Assembly: GCA_009993955.1 (NCBI GenBank)
Contig: JAACSL010000003.1
Location: 1 to 64,000 of the forward strand
Direction of reading: 5' to 3'
Length of the DNA: 64,000 bases
From: Paraglaciecola sp.
Lineage (GTDB): Bacteria > Pseudomonadota > Gammaproteobacteria > Enterobacterales > Alteromonadaceae
The notes under the pieces are model-generated. The model worked only from the letters and a program-made list of their open reading frames with translations. It was not told the origin of the DNA and did not search any database. The position numbers and the translations under genes were made by a program. Of this stretch, positions 34,993-45,872 are shown one piece after another (position 1 is the stretch's first letter; each line of letters begins with the position of its first letter).

Positions 34993-35976
34993 ATGTTTCG
35001 CATTGCCACCTTCAACATTGAAAATCTCGACAGCAGTAGTGATCTCAATAACCCAGAATTGATTCAACGTATTCCCGTTTTGCGCATGATGCTCAAGCGT
35101 TTAAATGCCGATATTCTGTGCCTGCAGGAAGTGCACGGCCAAGAGACAAGCGCACATACAAGTGCTCGACCCAAACGCAATTTTGCTGCCCTCGATAAGG
35201 TGTTAGAGACAACGCAATATGCTGGCTATGCACGCGTTTCGACCTTGACCTCCGATAACCAGCCTTATGACAAACGCAATTTACTTGTATTGTCACGCTG
35301 GCCGATTGTGGAACATGCTCAGTACCGCAATCATTTCATTGATACCTTGCAATATCGCAAAGTCACGGCAAGCCCAGCCGAAGAAAGTCGAGACTTAAGT
35401 TGGGAAAGACCCATTTTACATGCGCAAATTGATGTACCCGCACTGGGACGTTTACACATCATTAATTTGCATTTGAAATCGCGTTTGGCATCGTCAGTGG
35501 CTGGGCAAAAACTCAATAACTATACGTGGGCAAGTGCCGCCGGGTGGGCTGAAGGGTTTTATTTGTCGTCGATAAAGCGGGTAGGCCAAGCCTTGGAAAC
35601 ACGCGTTTTGTTAGATAGCTTGTTTGATAGCACTCCAGAGGCAAATATCGTGGTTTGCGGGGATTTCAACGCAGAGCCAGGTGAGGTGCCCGTTGAGGCA
35701 ATTTGTGGCAGGGTTGAAAACACGGGTAATCCTAATTTACGCAGTAAAGTCTTGATCCCATGTAGTGCAGCCATTGCCCAATCAGTGCGTTTTAGTCACC
35801 TGCATCAGGGGCGTGGCAACTTATTGGATCACATGCTCATATCGCAAAATTTGAGCAGCAATTTTGTGCAAGCGCAGTTGTACAATGAAAATCTACATGA
35901 TGAAAGTTTGCCTTTCGCCAGTGATGTAAAATTTCCAGAATCAGACCATGCCCCTTTTGTTGCCAGTTTTAGTTGA
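34993..35976 (+). CDS. Endonuclease/exonuclease/phosphatase family protein
   Basis: A 327-residue protein of the DNase I-like phosphoesterase fold. FNIENLD and CLQEVHGQE (Glu) lie near the start, NLHLKSRL in the middle, CGDFNAEPGE at about 220, and FPESDHAPFVASF at the C-terminus; together these give the Asn/Glu/Asp/His metal site. It has no signal peptide. The substrate could be DNA, a phospholipid or another phosphodiester. It is a single gene between the FIST operon and ndh. Confidence 0.88.
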   Translation: MFRIATFNIENLDSSSDLNNPELIQRIPVLRMMLKRLNADILCLQEVHGQETSAHTSARPKRNFAALDKVLETTQYAGYARVSTLTSDNQPYDKRNLLVLSRWPIVEHAQYRNHFIDTLQYRKVTASPAEESRDLSWERPILHAQIDVPALGRLHIINLHLKSRLASSVAGQKLNNYTWASAAGWAEGFYLSSIKRVGQALETRVLLDSLFDSTPEANIVVCGDFNAEPGEVPVEAICGRVENTGNPNLRSKVLIPCSAAIAQSVRFSHLHQGRGNLLDHMLISQNLSSNFVQAQLYNENLHDESLPFASDVKFPESDHAPFVASFS

Positions 35977-36067
35977 GTATTCTGGCACTTTTTGCCCACT
36001 TGAACAGGCGAATGGGCTACCATAGCCAGCTAGTTTTAGTATTGCAAAACGGGTGAGGAGCAAAAGG

Positions 36068-37354
36068 ATGTTACGCATTGTTATCGTGGGTGGTGGTGCG
36101 GGTGGTTTGGAATTGGTCACTAAGTTAAGTCGAGTGGCGCGCAAAGGGCGAGGCATGCAGATTGTCCTGGTGGATAAACAGCGAACCCATGTATGGAAAC
36201 CTTTATTGCACGAAGTGGCGGCTGGCGTCATCGATAAAAATTCTGACGGTGTTGATTATCGTATTCATGCCAGCATTCATCACTACGAGTTTCAACAAGG
36301 CGAAATGTGTGGTTTGGATATCGCCAATAAAACACTGTCACTTGCACAACTTAATGACGAACATGGCGATGAGATACTACCGGCTCGGCAGCTCACTTAC
36401 GACAAATTGGTCATGGCATTGGGTAGCGTTAGCAACGATTTTTCTACTCCTGGTGTGTCTGAGCACAGCTTTTTTCTCGATTCCTTGAGTCAAGCAGAAG
36501 CATTTCACCGAACATTGATTAACCAGTTCCTCAAACTCAATTACACCAGTGATCAGCAAAGCCTTAAAGTCAGCATTGTGGGCGGTGGCGCCACAGGCAC
36601 AGAGTTGGCAGCACAACTTCACCATGTGGCGAATTTAGCCAACAGCTACGGAATGACGGCGCTCTCGGCAAAACGCTTACAACTCACTATCATTGAAGCG
36701 GGTCCACGTATTTTACCTGCATTGCCACAAAGAATTGCCAATGCAGCCAAACGAGCACTAGAAGACATCGGTGTTACCGTGTTGGAAAATACCCGTGTCA
36801 TTCGTGCTGAAAAAACCGGGTTTGTCACCCAAGATGGTACAACCCTGGATGCCAATTTAATGGTTTGGGCGGCAGGGATTAAAGCGCCTGACGTGGTAGG
36901 TGATTGGGGCTTTGAGCTGAATAAATTGCAGCAAATAGTGGTTGATCCTTATTTACGCTCAACGGTTGACCAGAGCATATTTGTATTGGGGGATTGCTGC
37001 GCCTGTTTGCAAGCAGACAACCGTTGGGTGCCGCCTCGGGCACAATCTGCGCACCAAATGGCGAGTCTGGTTTACGGCAACCTGTTAGCGGAGTTAGATA
37101 ACAAAGCCCTCAAGTCCTGTGTTTATAATGATTACGGTTCGCTGATTCATTTATCAAAATACAGTACGGTGGGGAGCTTGATGGGCAATTTGTCTAATAG
37201 CAGCATGTTTATTGAAGGGCATTTGGCTCGTTTTGTTTACAACTCGTTGTACAGCATGCATCAGTTTGCTGTGCATGGCATCATCAAGGGCATGATTGGT
37301 ATGCTCAGTCGTCAGGTCAGTAAATTTGTGGGTAGTAAATTAAAACTACATTGA
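36068..37354 (+). CDS. ndh: Type II NADH dehydrogenase (NDH-2)
   Basis: 428 residues from the ATG at 36068, preceded by GAGGAG and AAAGG; an in-frame GTG at 36053 is less likely. It has two Rossmann motifs, IVIVGGGAGGLELVTKL at the start (FAD) and SIVGGGATGTELAAQL at about 170 (NADH), then LMVWAAGIKAPD and VLGDCCA. Length is close to E. coli Ndh (434). It oxidises NADH and reduces quinone at the inner membrane without pumping protons; the C-terminal amphipathic part provides attachment. Confidence 0.92.
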   Translation: MLRIVIVGGGAGGLELVTKLSRVARKGRGMQIVLVDKQRTHVWKPLLHEVAAGVIDKNSDGVDYRIHASIHHYEFQQGEMCGLDIANKTLSLAQLNDEHGDEILPARQLTYDKLVMALGSVSNDFSTPGVSEHSFFLDSLSQAEAFHRTLINQFLKLNYTSDQQSLKVSIVGGGATGTELAAQLHHVANLANSYGMTALSAKRLQLTIIEAGPRILPALPQRIANAAKRALEDIGVTVLENTRVIRAEKTGFVTQDGTTLDANLMVWAAGIKAPDVVGDWGFELNKLQQIVVDPYLRSTVDQSIFVLGDCCACLQADNRWVPPRAQSAHQMASLVYGNLLAELDNKALKSCVYNDYGSLIHLSKYSTVGSLMGNLSNSSMFIEGHLARFVYNSLYSMHQFAVHGIIKGMIGMLSRQVSKFVGSKLKLH

Positions 37355-37369
37355 AATGGACAATTCTCT

Positions 37370-38983
37370 TCAAGTTTTTTTAGTTTTGCGGTCATAAAAA
37401 GCGACGTCACCACGACCCTTATCTTTGACTTGATACATGGTGTTGTCGGCGTTAACCATCAACTCATGTAGCACTTTTCCATCTTTGGGGGCAGCCACAA
37501 TGCCAATACTGGCGCCCACCTGACAACGTTCGTACTCGCTAATGTGTATGGGTTGTTGAATACTGTCTAACAATTGCTCGGCTAGTTCTGCGGTGCTGGT
37601 CACATCAAATTCATCAAGCTGCCGAGCCACAACAAATTCGTCGCCCCCCCAACGAATACAAATGTCTGAACTCATCTCAAAATGGATTTTAATGCGTCGC
37701 GCAATTTCGACGAGTACCAAATCGCCCGCTTCATGGCCATAGGTATCATTCACCGGCTTAAACTTGTCGAGGTCAATCATCATCAACAGGAGGTGGCGAC
37801 CATTTTTCATGCATTCAAATAGGGCCTTGTGGAGTTTTTTCTCACCTGCGCGGCGGTTCATTAAATGGGTCAAGGTATCGTGATCCGCCTCAAAGCGTGT
37901 TTGAAATTCGCGTTGAGTGCGTTCGGTGATGTCATGCAAAATCACTTCAATTATCGTTCCCGTATCATCTCGATGAGCAGAACGTTGGTCACTGAGTTTG
38001 GCAAACAAACAATGTAACCACTTTGTTTGTGTGCCTATAGTGCATTCGATATCTAAGGTAATCTGGTCAAACTTATCTTCCGCGCGGATCTCACTGAGTA
38101 GTTTTTGCATTTTTTCGGTGTCATTGAGCAGCACAGGAAAATTTAATGATGGCAATTTATCTTCACCGACAGGGGTGAAATGCTGCTCAAAAGCTGGATT
38201 GTGAGTGGTGATCATATTGTTTTCATCAAGCAGACAAATGCCCGCACTGGCTTGCTCGAAAATAAGTCGAAATTTTCGTTCTAGTTCTTGGGTTTTTTCG
38301 CGTAGTTCACGTTCATTACTGATGGTCAGATGCAATTCATGCATCAAAGAGTTGATCCCCTGAACTAACTTGCCTATTTCATCCTGTGGGCCATGTTTTA
38401 TTTTGAGCATACGCATGGTAATGGGTTCACTGGGATTAATGGTGGCAAAACTTTCTGTCAAATTCTGAATGGGGCGAGTTAAGCGGCGGTGCACAAAAAT
38501 GGACACAAAAAAGGCAATGATGACGGAGTGAAGCAGCATTAAGAAGACTTCTTTTTTTGTGGCCTTTTGCGCTTGTTGTTGGATGAACTCTTCGTTTGGA
38601 AAGAGGTTTAGGGTGCCGATTTGATTGTCTTGAATAAAGGGGTGACTTAATACCAGAGAAATTTGCTCTCCTTGGCCATCGATATTACCTTGGGTAATAA
38701 ACATATTTGGTTCACCAAACAGATTAACCCCTTCCACTAAGTCATTGCTTAATAGGCCGTTAACTATTTCTTGACCTAACTCACGGTCACCTAAATAAGC
38801 GGCAATAGCAGCGGTTTTTTCCATGCTCCTACCAAGCTGTTCGGCTAATTGATAGTTGGTGGTCTTGCGCTCATTGAGGCCTGCGTAGTAGGAAAAAGTT
38901 GAAGAGACCAATGAAACCAATAAGGCGACGAAGGCAATAGACACGGCTACTTTAAAGTTGAGCTTTTGGCTAATTTTCGTCAA
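37370..38983 (-). CDS. Membrane diguanylate cyclase with periplasmic, HAMP and PAS domains
   Basis: A 537-residue protein: TM1 at 11-33, periplasmic domain 34-145, TM2 at 146-164, HAMP 165-220, PAS about 232-352 and GGDEF about 360-530. The signature is IRWGGDEF (446-450) with LMMIDLDKFKPVND; the I-site RxxD is absent (MSSD). The topology resembles YfiN/TpbB cyclases, which are held by a small periplasmic protein. The start overlaps the half-PstS gene by 14 bases, and that gene overlaps the barrel gene by 14. The run therefore looks like one coupled signalling module, with the small periplasmic protein as a possible regulator of the periplasmic domain (inference). Confidence 0.92.
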   Translation of the reverse strand: MTKISQKLNFKVAVSIAFVALLVSLVSSTFSYYAGLNERKTTNYQLAEQLGRSMEKTAAIAAYLGDRELGQEIVNGLLSNDLVEGVNLFGEPNMFITQGNIDGQGEQISLVLSHPFIQDNQIGTLNLFPNEEFIQQQAQKATKKEVFLMLLHSVIIAFFVSIFVHRRLTRPIQNLTESFATINPSEPITMRMLKIKHGPQDEIGKLVQGINSLMHELHLTISNERELREKTQELERKFRLIFEQASAGICLLDENNMITTHNPAFEQHFTPVGEDKLPSLNFPVLLNDTEKMQKLLSEIRAEDKFDQITLDIECTIGTQTKWLHCLFAKLSDQRSAHRDDTGTIIEVILHDITERTQREFQTRFEADHDTLTHLMNRRAGEKKLHKALFECMKNGRHLLLMMIDLDKFKPVNDTYGHEAGDLVLVEIARRIKIHFEMSSDICIRWGGDEFVVARQLDEFDVTSTAELAEQLLDSIQQPIHISEYERCQVGASIGIVAAPKDGKVLHELMVNADNTMYQVKDKGRGDVAFYDRKTKKT

Positions 38984-39404
38984 GTCGGTATACCACTTTC
39001 ACGTTGTCGGTGACCGCCGTTGCCGGTATATAGGCAATGGCCTGATTAATTTTTTCCACTTTCGCCAATATGGCTGCAATTGAGTCTAGGGTTTCTGGTG
39101 GTTTGGCTCTGCCAGAGAACAACAATCGCGCCCAATAGGCTTTAATTTTGCGCTCATCTTGATTCACTAAACTGACATAGAAGTCATTTTTCAAGCTAGA
39201 TTGTGAGGGTAAATCCAATGGTTGTACATGCTCGCCGTCAGGGAAAGTCAGAAAACGCCCCATGTAGATATCGATGACCTCGCGTTTTGACAAGGATTCA
39301 ATCGGGTTGTTTTTGTTCACTACCACCACAAATGCTGTCGCCATACTCTGCCACGAGACCAGCATTAAACAAAACATGAGGCTTACGTTCTTAAGCACGA
39401 TCAA
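38970..39404 (-). CDS. Small periplasmic PstS-like protein, second copy
   Basis: A 144-residue protein with a signal peptide (to about MATA, residue 23), then AFVVVVNKNNPIESLSKREVIDIYMGRF, KIKAYWARLLFSGRAKPP and IAYIPATAV. It is clearly related to the protein at 10412-10837 in layout and motifs (YWA.(3)FAG/FSG.(2)KPP). It is half the size of PstS. It overlaps the barrel gene upstream and the cyclase downstream. A regulatory role towards the cyclase is plausible but not shown. Confidence 0.82.
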   Translation of the reverse strand: MIVLKNVSLMFCLMLVSWQSMATAFVVVVNKNNPIESLSKREVIDIYMGRFLTFPDGEHVQPLDLPSQSSLKNDFYVSLVNQDERKIKAYWARLLFSGRAKPPETLDSIAAILAKVEKINQAIAYIPATAVTDNVKVVYRLDEN

Positions 39405-40658
39405 AACACCACGCTAGCACTGACACTGACAAGATTACTTGCTGAGACGACGCGATATCCTCGGGCGCCTCTATATCCCACAAGCCCCCGCCGTAGGGAT
39501 CAATATTAAAATGATCAGCCTGTGCCTTAAATACGAGTTGCTCAGAATAGTGCCACTTGGCGCCGATACTCACAGATTGTTGTTCAGTGGTACTGCGCTG
39601 CAAGGTTAATTCTGTGCCCGCTGCGATTTGTTGAATGGGAACACGTATTTCAGCAGGCAGTGCGTCAGGTAGCTGCGGAGCCAAAAATTCCAGCGAACGT
39701 CTGTTTTTAACAAGGGCCAGTGACGAGTAATAGGTGATGTCATTTAGTCGATAACCGATGCTCACGTAGGCAGAGTAGTTTGAGGGTGCGGTTAACCATG
39801 ATGATTGAGATTTTCCTACCTCGGTTTGTACAATCCAGTTGGCGTGATCATAGGCTAAACCCACAGCGGAATAAGATATTTCATGAGGTTTGGCAGCAAT
39901 GCCATCCGCGTAATACTTGGCTTGCGGCCACAATTCAGTGGGTATCATCGACAAACCCTGTTGTAACTGCTGTAGTTCATCAGCCTCAAATGACTTCACG
40001 TCAGAAAAGGAGTCAGAAGCGCGTAGGGTAAAATCCCCTACCTGATAAGCAGCACTGATAGTTAAAATATCGTTGAAATTGATGGTAAACGGTTCGGTAC
40101 CAAAGCGGAGTTTGGTGGTTGTATGCCCGGCCGCTAATTTTAGCTGTAAAAAGCCGCCGTAGAAATTGTCACTGTATTCAATATCGACCCCATCCAAATG
40201 GCCAACAGAAGCAGAGAATGAATAGAATTCATGGGGGGGCGCACCCACAAATAAGCATAACCAACATAGGGATATTCGGATATCAGATAGAGATCGGTGT
40301 TCATTCTTCCGACACGTACAGCCCAATTTCGCACAGGGCGATAACGCAGAAATGCCAACTCCAAGTAGTTATCCCATTCTCGAATCCGACGATCTTGCCA
40401 CACGTACTGCACGACAGCGTCTAACTCGTCACTGATGGAAATGTTTGCCTGGATGCCAATAAGAGAATCGCGGTTTAAGGTAAAACCGGCATGTGAGTCA
40501 TTGATGTAGTTAGACCGAAAACCGATTTCATCATCGTCACTGTAACTGGCTGTGAGGGTGGCAAAGCCACTGAAATCTGCCTGTGGTGTACGGGCCAAAG
40601 CATTGGAAAAAGGTAGGCTGAAGATTAGGATCAGAAATATAGCTATACTGCGCCACAT
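39391..40658 (-). pseudogene. Porin-like beta-barrel protein, frameshifted at a C7 tract
   Basis: The first frame (40658-40140) gives a signal peptide ending NALA, then DFSGFATLTASYSDDDE and VGYAYLWVRPP. Immediately after the run of seven C on the coding strand (40233-40239 on the plus strand), the protein continues only in the other frame as HEFYSFSASVGHLDGVDIEYSDN, ending at 39391. One more C would join the halves into about 422 residues, matching the intact paralogue at 10825-12048. It is either a sequencing error, a fixed mutation, or a slippage-prone on/off tract. The last residues read WCFDRA rather than ending on the aromatic residue. Confidence 0.8.
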
Positions 40659-40976
40659 GGTAAAACTCTTCTAGTAATGTTGTTTTAAACGCTATCTATT
40701 ACAACAAGCGCACCCACTCACATTGTTACCTTTAAATTGTTACTTTTAATTTGGCAGGCACATTTTAATTAAACAACGATAGCCATATTTGCTCCACCCA
40801 ATGTTACCACCAAAGCTCAAAAAATGCGTAATAAAGCAGGGTGAAAACTCGCAGATCTGTGTGTTTGTCGACCAACGATATTGTTTAACAATGAAGGAGG
40901 CAATCATGACTTTTATTTATCGCCATTTCATTTTGTGTCATGACCTAGGATTGTGCGACTTTTATGCAAAATACAG
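40659..40976. promoter_or_regulatory. Divergent intergenic region upstream of the S10 promoter
   Basis: This AT-rich stretch lies between the divergent barrel gene (minus) and the S10 promoter (plus) and should contain the barrel-module promoter. I see no long inverted repeat. AAGGAGG at 40894-40900 precedes a short open frame described separately. Confidence 0.35.
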
Positions 40977-41004
40977 TTGCATAAGTTTAGGGGCTATGTA
41001 TAAT
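40977..41004 (+). promoter_or_regulatory. Promoter of the S10 operon
   Basis: TTGCAT (40977-40982), a 16-base spacer, and a perfect TATAAT (40999-41004). The predicted start at about 41011 leaves a leader of about 175 bases before rpsJ, close to the length of the E. coli S10 leader. Confidence 0.75.
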
Positions 41005-41010
41005 TCGCGC

Positions 41011-41498
<488 letters not shown>

Positions 41499-41515
41499 CA
41501 AGAGAGGGTTTTAAC

Positions 41516-42154
41516 ATGGCGATTGGTCTTATCGGTCGTAAAGTAGGTATGACACGCATCTTCACTGAAGACGGCGTCTCTATCCCTGTGACTGTTATTG
41601 AAGCAACCCCGAACCGTGTGACTCAGTTACGTACTGACGAAACCGACGGGTACAAAGCGCTACAAGTAACGGCTGGCGATAAAAAAGCCACCCGTGTAAA
41701 CAAGGCTCAAGCAGGTCATTTTGCTAAAGCTGGTGTTGATGCTGGTCGCGGTTTGTGGGAATTCCGTTTGGAAGCCAACGAAGGTGAAGGGATTGAAGTA
41801 GGCAGTGAAATCACTGTTGAAATCTTTGCTGACACGAAGATGGTTGACGTAGCGGGTACCTCAAAAGGTAAAGGTTTTGCTGGCGTAATCAAACGCTGGA
41901 ATTTCAGTCATCAACGTAACTCGCACGGTAACTCGTTATCTCACCGTGCACCAGGTTCAATTGGTCAAAACCAAAGCCCTGGTAAAGTATTCAAAGGCAA
42001 AAAAATGGCTGGTCAGCTTGGTAACAAGCGCATCACCGTTCAGTCTTTGGATGTAGTGCGTGTTGATTTAGAGAACAACCTTTTATTAGTGAAAGGTAAC
42101 GTTCCTGGAGCTCCGGGTGGCGATGTCATCATTAAAGCTGCAGTTAAAGCGTAA
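41516..42154 (+). CDS. rplC: 50S ribosomal protein L3
   Basis: 212 residues (E. coli 209). It begins [19 protein letters not shown] and contains the conserved loop [49 protein letters not shown]3 starts 50S assembly near the peptidyl-transferase centre. AGAGAGGG stands before the ATG, 17 bases after rpsJ. Confidence 0.98.
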   Translation: MAIGLIGRKVGMTRIFTEDGVSIPVTVIEATPNRVTQLRTDETDGYKALQVTAGDKKATRVNKAQAGHFAKAGVDAGRGLWEFRLEANEGEGIEVGSEITVEIFADTKMVDVAGTSKGKGFAGVIKRWNFSHQRNSHGNSLSHRAPGSIGQNQSPGKVFKGKKMAGQLGNKRITVQSLDVVRVDLENNLLLVKGNVPGAPGGDVIIKAAVKA

Positions 42155-42172
42155 CGTCTGGGGAGTTAAGTG

Positions 42173-42778
42173 ATGGAATTAGTATTGAAAGACGCGAAAA
42201 GCGCTCTTGAAGTATCCGAAGCAACCTTTGGACGTGAGTTTAACGAAGCACTAGTACATCAAGTAGTAGTTGCCTTCGGTGCCGGTGCCCGTCAGGGTTC
42301 ACGTGCGCAAAAAACACGCTCTGAAGTTAGCGGCGGTGGTAAGAAGCCTTGGAAACAAAAAGGTTCTGGTCGTGCCCGTGCTGGTACAATCCGCAGCCCA
42401 ATTTGGCGTTCTGGTGGTGTTGCTTTTGCAGCTAAACCACAAGATCACAGCCAAAAGGTAAATAAGAAGATGTACCGTGGTGCGATTCAAAGCATCCTCT
42501 CTGAGTTGGTACGTCAAGACCGCCTTATCGTGGTTGAACAGTTTTCAGTTGAGAGCCCAAAAACTAAAGACTTATTGTCTAAGTTAACGGCCCTTGAACT
42601 TAAAGATGTATTGATCGTGACAACTGAAGTTGATGAGAACTTGTTCTTGTCTGCGCGCAACTTGTACAAAGTTGACGTGCGTGACGTGCAAGGTATTGAC
42701 CCAGTTAGCTTGATCGCATTTGAAAAAGTATTGATGACTGCTGCTGCAGTGAAGCAATTAGAGGAGGCGTTAGCATGA
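42173..42778 (+). CDS. rplD: 50S ribosomal protein L4
   Basis: 201 residues, as in E. coli, from the ATG at 42173 (GGGGAG seven bases upstream; an adjacent GTG at 42170 is an artefact). The extended loop [27 protein letters not shown] lies in the exit tunnel. L4 is also the expected autogenous repressor acting on the S10 leader. The stop overlaps the rplW start (ATGA). Confidence 0.98.
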   Translation: MELVLKDAKSALEVSEATFGREFNEALVHQVVVAFGAGARQGSRAQKTRSEVSGGGKKPWKQKGSGRARAGTIRSPIWRSGGVAFAAKPQDHSQKVNKKMYRGAIQSILSELVRQDRLIVVEQFSVESPKTKDLLSKLTALELKDVLIVTTEVDENLFLSARNLYKVDVRDVQGIDPVSLIAFEKVLMTAAAVKQLEEALA

Positions 42779-43077
42779 TTAACGAAGAACGTCTACTTAA
42801 GGTGATTTTAGCACCGCATGTTTCTGAAAAAGCAACGCTCGCTGCTGAAAGCAACAACACTGTTGTGCTTAAAGTATTAAAAGATGCGAACAAAGAAGAG
42901 ATCAAACAAGCAGTACAAAAACTGTTTGAAGTTGAAGTTAACTCTGTTCGTACTGTTAACGTGAAGGGAAAAACTAAACGTCACGGTGCATCTTTTGGTA
43001 AGCGTAAAGACTGGAAAAAAGCCTACGTCGTGCTTAAAGAAGGTCAAGACATCGACTTCACCGGCAACGCAGAGTAA
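42775..43077 (+). CDS. rplW: 50S ribosomal protein L23
   Basis: 100 residues, as in E. coli: [17 protein letters not shown], then [11 protein letters not shown] and [17 protein letters not shown]. It sits at the tunnel exit, where trigger factor and SRP dock. It overlaps rplD by four bases. Confidence 0.98.
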   Translation: MINEERLLKVILAPHVSEKATLAAESNNTVVLKVLKDANKEEIKQAVQKLFEVEVNSVRTVNVKGKTKRHGASFGKRKDWKKAYVVLKEGQDIDFTGNAE

Positions 43078-43091
43078 GAAGGGGATTAGAT

Positions 43092-43916
43092 ATGCCATTA
43101 TTGAAAGCTAAGCCGACTTCTCCTGGTCGTCGTCACGTCGTTCAGGTAACCAACCCTGATCTACATAAAGGTGCACCACACGCGCCTTTGTTAGAAAAAA
43201 ATAACAAAACTGGTGGTCGTAACAACAATGGTCGCATTACCGTGCGTCACGTTGGTGGTGGCCACAAGCAACATTACCGTGTTATCGATTTTAAACGTAA
43301 CAAAGACGGCATTTCTGCTGTAGTTGAGCGCTTAGAATACGATCCAAACCGTTCTGCTAACATCGCTTTAGTGTTGTACGCAGACGGCGAACGCCGCTAT
43401 ATCTTAGCCCCTAAGGGTGCTAAAGCAGGTGATCAGATTCAATCTGGTGCCGATGCAGCGATCAAAACCGGTAATACTTTGCCATTGCGTAACATTCCAG
43501 TGGGTACTACCGTACATGCCATCGAAATGAAGCCAGGCAAAGGTGCACAAATTGCTCGTTCAGCAGGTGCTTACGCACAGATCCTGGCACGTGCCGAAGG
43601 GTATATTACCCTGCGCCTACGTTCTGGTGAAGTTCGTCGAGTATTGGCAGATTGCCGCGCCACTATTGGTGAAATCGGTAATGCAGAACACATGCTACGT
43701 TCACTTGGTAAAGCTGGTGCAACTCGTTGGCGCGGTATCCGCCCAACAGTGCGTGGTGTTGCCATGAACCCAGTTGATCACCCACACGGTGGTGGTGAAG
43801 GTCGTACCTCAGGTGGCCGTCATCCAGTTACACCTTGGGGTATTCCAACTAAGGGTAAGAAAACACGTAGTAACAAGCGTACCGATAAACTTATCGTACG
43901 TCGTCGTAATAAGTAA
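43092..43916 (+). CDS. rplB: 50S ribosomal protein L2
   Basis: 274 residues (E. coli 273), with [23 protein letters not shown] at the start and the C-terminal [14 protein letters not shown], which carries the conserved His near the peptidyl-transferase centre. GAAGGGG precedes the ATG. Confidence 0.98.
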   Translation: MPLLKAKPTSPGRRHVVQVTNPDLHKGAPHAPLLEKNNKTGGRNNNGRITVRHVGGGHKQHYRVIDFKRNKDGISAVVERLEYDPNRSANIALVLYADGERRYILAPKGAKAGDQIQSGADAAIKTGNTLPLRNIPVGTTVHAIEMKPGKGAQIARSAGAYAQILARAEGYITLRLRSGEVRRVLADCRATIGEIGNAEHMLRSLGKAGATRWRGIRPTVRGVAMNPVDHPHGGGEGRTSGGRHPVTPWGIPTKGKKTRSNKRTDKLIVRRRNK

Positions 43917-43931
43917 CAGCGAGGATTCACC

Positions 43932-44207
43932 ATGCCACGTTCTCTCAAGAAGGGTCCATTCATAGACCTACACTTGTTGAAGAAGGTTGAGGCTGCAGTG
44001 GAAAAGAACGACAAAAAACCAATTAAGACTTGGTCACGTCGTTCTATGATCATCCCAGATATGATTGGGTTGACCATTGCGGTCCATAACGGTCGCCAAC
44101 ATGTTCCAGTATTCGTCTCTGACGAAATGGTCGGCCATAAGTTGGGCGAATTTGCGCCAACGCGCACTTACCGCGGCCATGTCGCGGATAAGAAAGCCAA
44201 GAAATAA
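43932..44207 (+). CDS. rpsS: 30S ribosomal protein S19
   Basis: 91 residues (E. coli 92): [42 protein letters not shown] and [14 protein letters not shown]. It binds 16S rRNA in the 30S head with S13. GCGAGG precedes the ATG. Confidence 0.98.
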   Translation: MPRSLKKGPFIDLHLLKKVEAAVEKNDKKPIKTWSRRSMIIPDMIGLTIAVHNGRQHVPVFVSDEMVGHKLGEFAPTRTYRGHVADKKAKK

Positions 44208-44218
44208 GGGAGAAAAAA

Positions 44219-44551
44219 ATGCAAGCATTAGCTAAACATAGTTTCGCCCGTACTTCGGCTCAAAAAGCACGTTTGGTAGCAGATCAAATTCGTGGTTTAC
44301 ACGTTGAAAAGGCCCTTGAAATTCTGACTTATAGTCCGAAGAAAGGCGCCGATCTAATCAAAAAAGTATTAGAGTCAGCGATTGCGAACGCCGAACACAA
44401 CGAAGGAGCTGACATCGATGAATTGACTGTCGCTAAAATCTTCGTTGATGAAGGTCCGACTATGAAACGTATCAAGCCAAGAGCCAAAGGCCGTGCTGAT
44501 CGTATATTTAAGCGTAGCAGTCACATCACTGTTGTTGTGTCTGATAACTAG
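44219..44551 (+). CDS. rplV: 50S ribosomal protein L22
   Basis: 110 residues, as in E. coli: [25 protein letters not shown] and the tunnel loop [26 protein letters not shown] precedes the ATG. Confidence 0.98.
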   Translation: MQALAKHSFARTSAQKARLVADQIRGLHVEKALEILTYSPKKGADLIKKVLESAIANAEHNEGADIDELTVAKIFVDEGPTMKRIKPRAKGRADRIFKRSSHITVVVSDN

Positions 44552-44560
44552 GAGAAGATA

Positions 44561-45268
44561 ATGGGACAGAAGGTACATCCTACAGGTATACGCCTGGGTA
44601 TCAGCAAACCATGGACATCTACCTGGTACGCGAATACTGCAGATTATGCGAATAACCTGTTTAATGACCATCAGGTACGTCAGTATCTGACCAAGGCTCT
44701 TAAAGCAGCCTCTTTATCTAAAATTGTTATCGAGCGTCCTGCCAAAGCGATCCGTGTGACTATTCACACTGCCCGCCCAGGTGTGGTTATCGGTAAGAAA
44801 GGTGAAGACGTTGAAAAGATCCGCAAGCATGTTTCTAAGTTAGCTGGCGTACCAGCGCAAATTAACATTGCAGAAGTGCGTAAGCCTGAACTTGACGGTC
44901 AACTCGTTGCTGACAGTATTTCTAGTCAGTTAGAGCGTCGTGTAATGTTCCGTCGTGCCATGAAGCGCGCGGTACAGAATGCTATGCGCATCGGTGCCAA
45001 AGGTATCAAAGTTGAAGTAAGCGGTCGTTTAGGCGGCGCTGAAATTGCACGGACCGAATGGTATCGTGAAGGTCGTGTACCCCTACACACTTTCCGTGCT
45101 GATATCGACTATGCAACGTCTGAAGCTTTAACTACTTACGGCATCATTGGCGTTAAAGTATGGATCTTCAAAGGTGAAGTATTGGGCGGATTGCCTCTTA
45201 CGAATGAACAGCCAGCCGCTGCTCCAGCACCTAAGAAGAAAGCTCGTACTCCAAAGCGTGAGGGCTAA
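44561..45268 (+). CDS. rpsC: 30S ribosomal protein S3
   Basis: 235 residues (E. coli 233). [17 protein letters not shown] at the start, the KH motif [14 protein letters not shown], and [24 protein letters not shown]. It lines the mRNA entry channel with S4 and S5. Confidence 0.98.
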   Translation: MGQKVHPTGIRLGISKPWTSTWYANTADYANNLFNDHQVRQYLTKALKAASLSKIVIERPAKAIRVTIHTARPGVVIGKKGEDVEKIRKHVSKLAGVPAQINIAEVRKPELDGQLVADSISSQLERRVMFRRAMKRAVQNAMRIGAKGIKVEVSGRLGGAEIARTEWYREGRVPLHTFRADIDYATSEALTTYGIIGVKVWIFKGEVLGGLPLTNEQPAAAPAPKKKARTPKREG

Positions 45269-45270
45269 TT

Positions 45271-45681
45271 ATGTTACAACCTAAACGTATGAAGTTCCGT
45301 AAAATGCATAAGGGACGCAACCGTGGTTTAGCCGCTGGTTGTAATGTAAGTTTCGGTACTTACGCTCTTAAAGCAGTTGGCCGTGGTCGTATGACAGCGC
45401 GCCAAATTGAAGCGGCTCGTCGAGCCATGTCTCGTGCTGTTAAGCGTCAAGGTAAAATCTGGATTCGGGTTTTTCCTGACAAACCAATTACTCAGAAGCC
45501 TCTAGAAGTGCGTCAAGGTAAAGGTAAAGGTAGCGTTGAGTACTGGGTTTGCCAAATTCAGCCAGGTCGTGTGTTATATGAAATGGACGGCGTTCCAGAA
45601 TCATTGGCACGTGAAGCGTTTGAATTAGCTGCCGCTAAATTGCCCTTTAAAACCACCTTTGTAACTCGGACGGTGATGTAA
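45271..45681 (+). CDS. rplP: 50S ribosomal protein L16
   Basis: 136 residues, as in E. coli: [41 protein letters not shown] and [14 protein letters not shown]. Arg 81 region ([11 protein letters not shown]) is kept; L16 is a substrate of the YcfD hydroxylase in E. coli. It starts two bases after rpsC. Confidence 0.98.
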   Translation: MLQPKRMKFRKMHKGRNRGLAAGCNVSFGTYALKAVGRGRMTARQIEAARRAMSRAVKRQGKIWIRVFPDKPITQKPLEVRQGKGKGSVEYWVCQIQPGRVLYEMDGVPESLAREAFELAAAKLPFKTTFVTRTVM

Positions 45682-45872
45682 TGAAAGCGACAGAACTGAA
45701 AGATAAAAGCGTAGAAGAATTGAACACTGAGCTATTAAGCTTATTACGTGAACAGTTCAACTTACGTATGCAAGCAAGCACCGGTCAGCTTGAAAAAACT
45801 GACCAGCTTCGCAAAGTGCGTCGTAATATCGCGCGTGTTAAAACCATTTTGACTGAAAAGGCTGCTGCGTAA
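45681..45872 (+). CDS. rpmC: 50S ribosomal protein L29
   Basis: 63 residues, as in E. coli: [21 protein letters not shown] and [20 protein letters not shown]. It lies at the tunnel exit next to L23. Start and stop overlap its neighbours by one base (TAATG). Confidence 0.98.
   Translation: MKATELKDKSVEELNTELLSLLREQFNLRMQASTGQLEKTDQLRKVRRNIARVKTILTEKAAA

Noticed and set aside
37644-37650. C7 run in the membrane diguanylate cyclase as a phase-variation tract
   Set aside because: It encodes the invariant Trp-Gly-Gly of the GGDEF signature in frame, so selection on the motif explains it.
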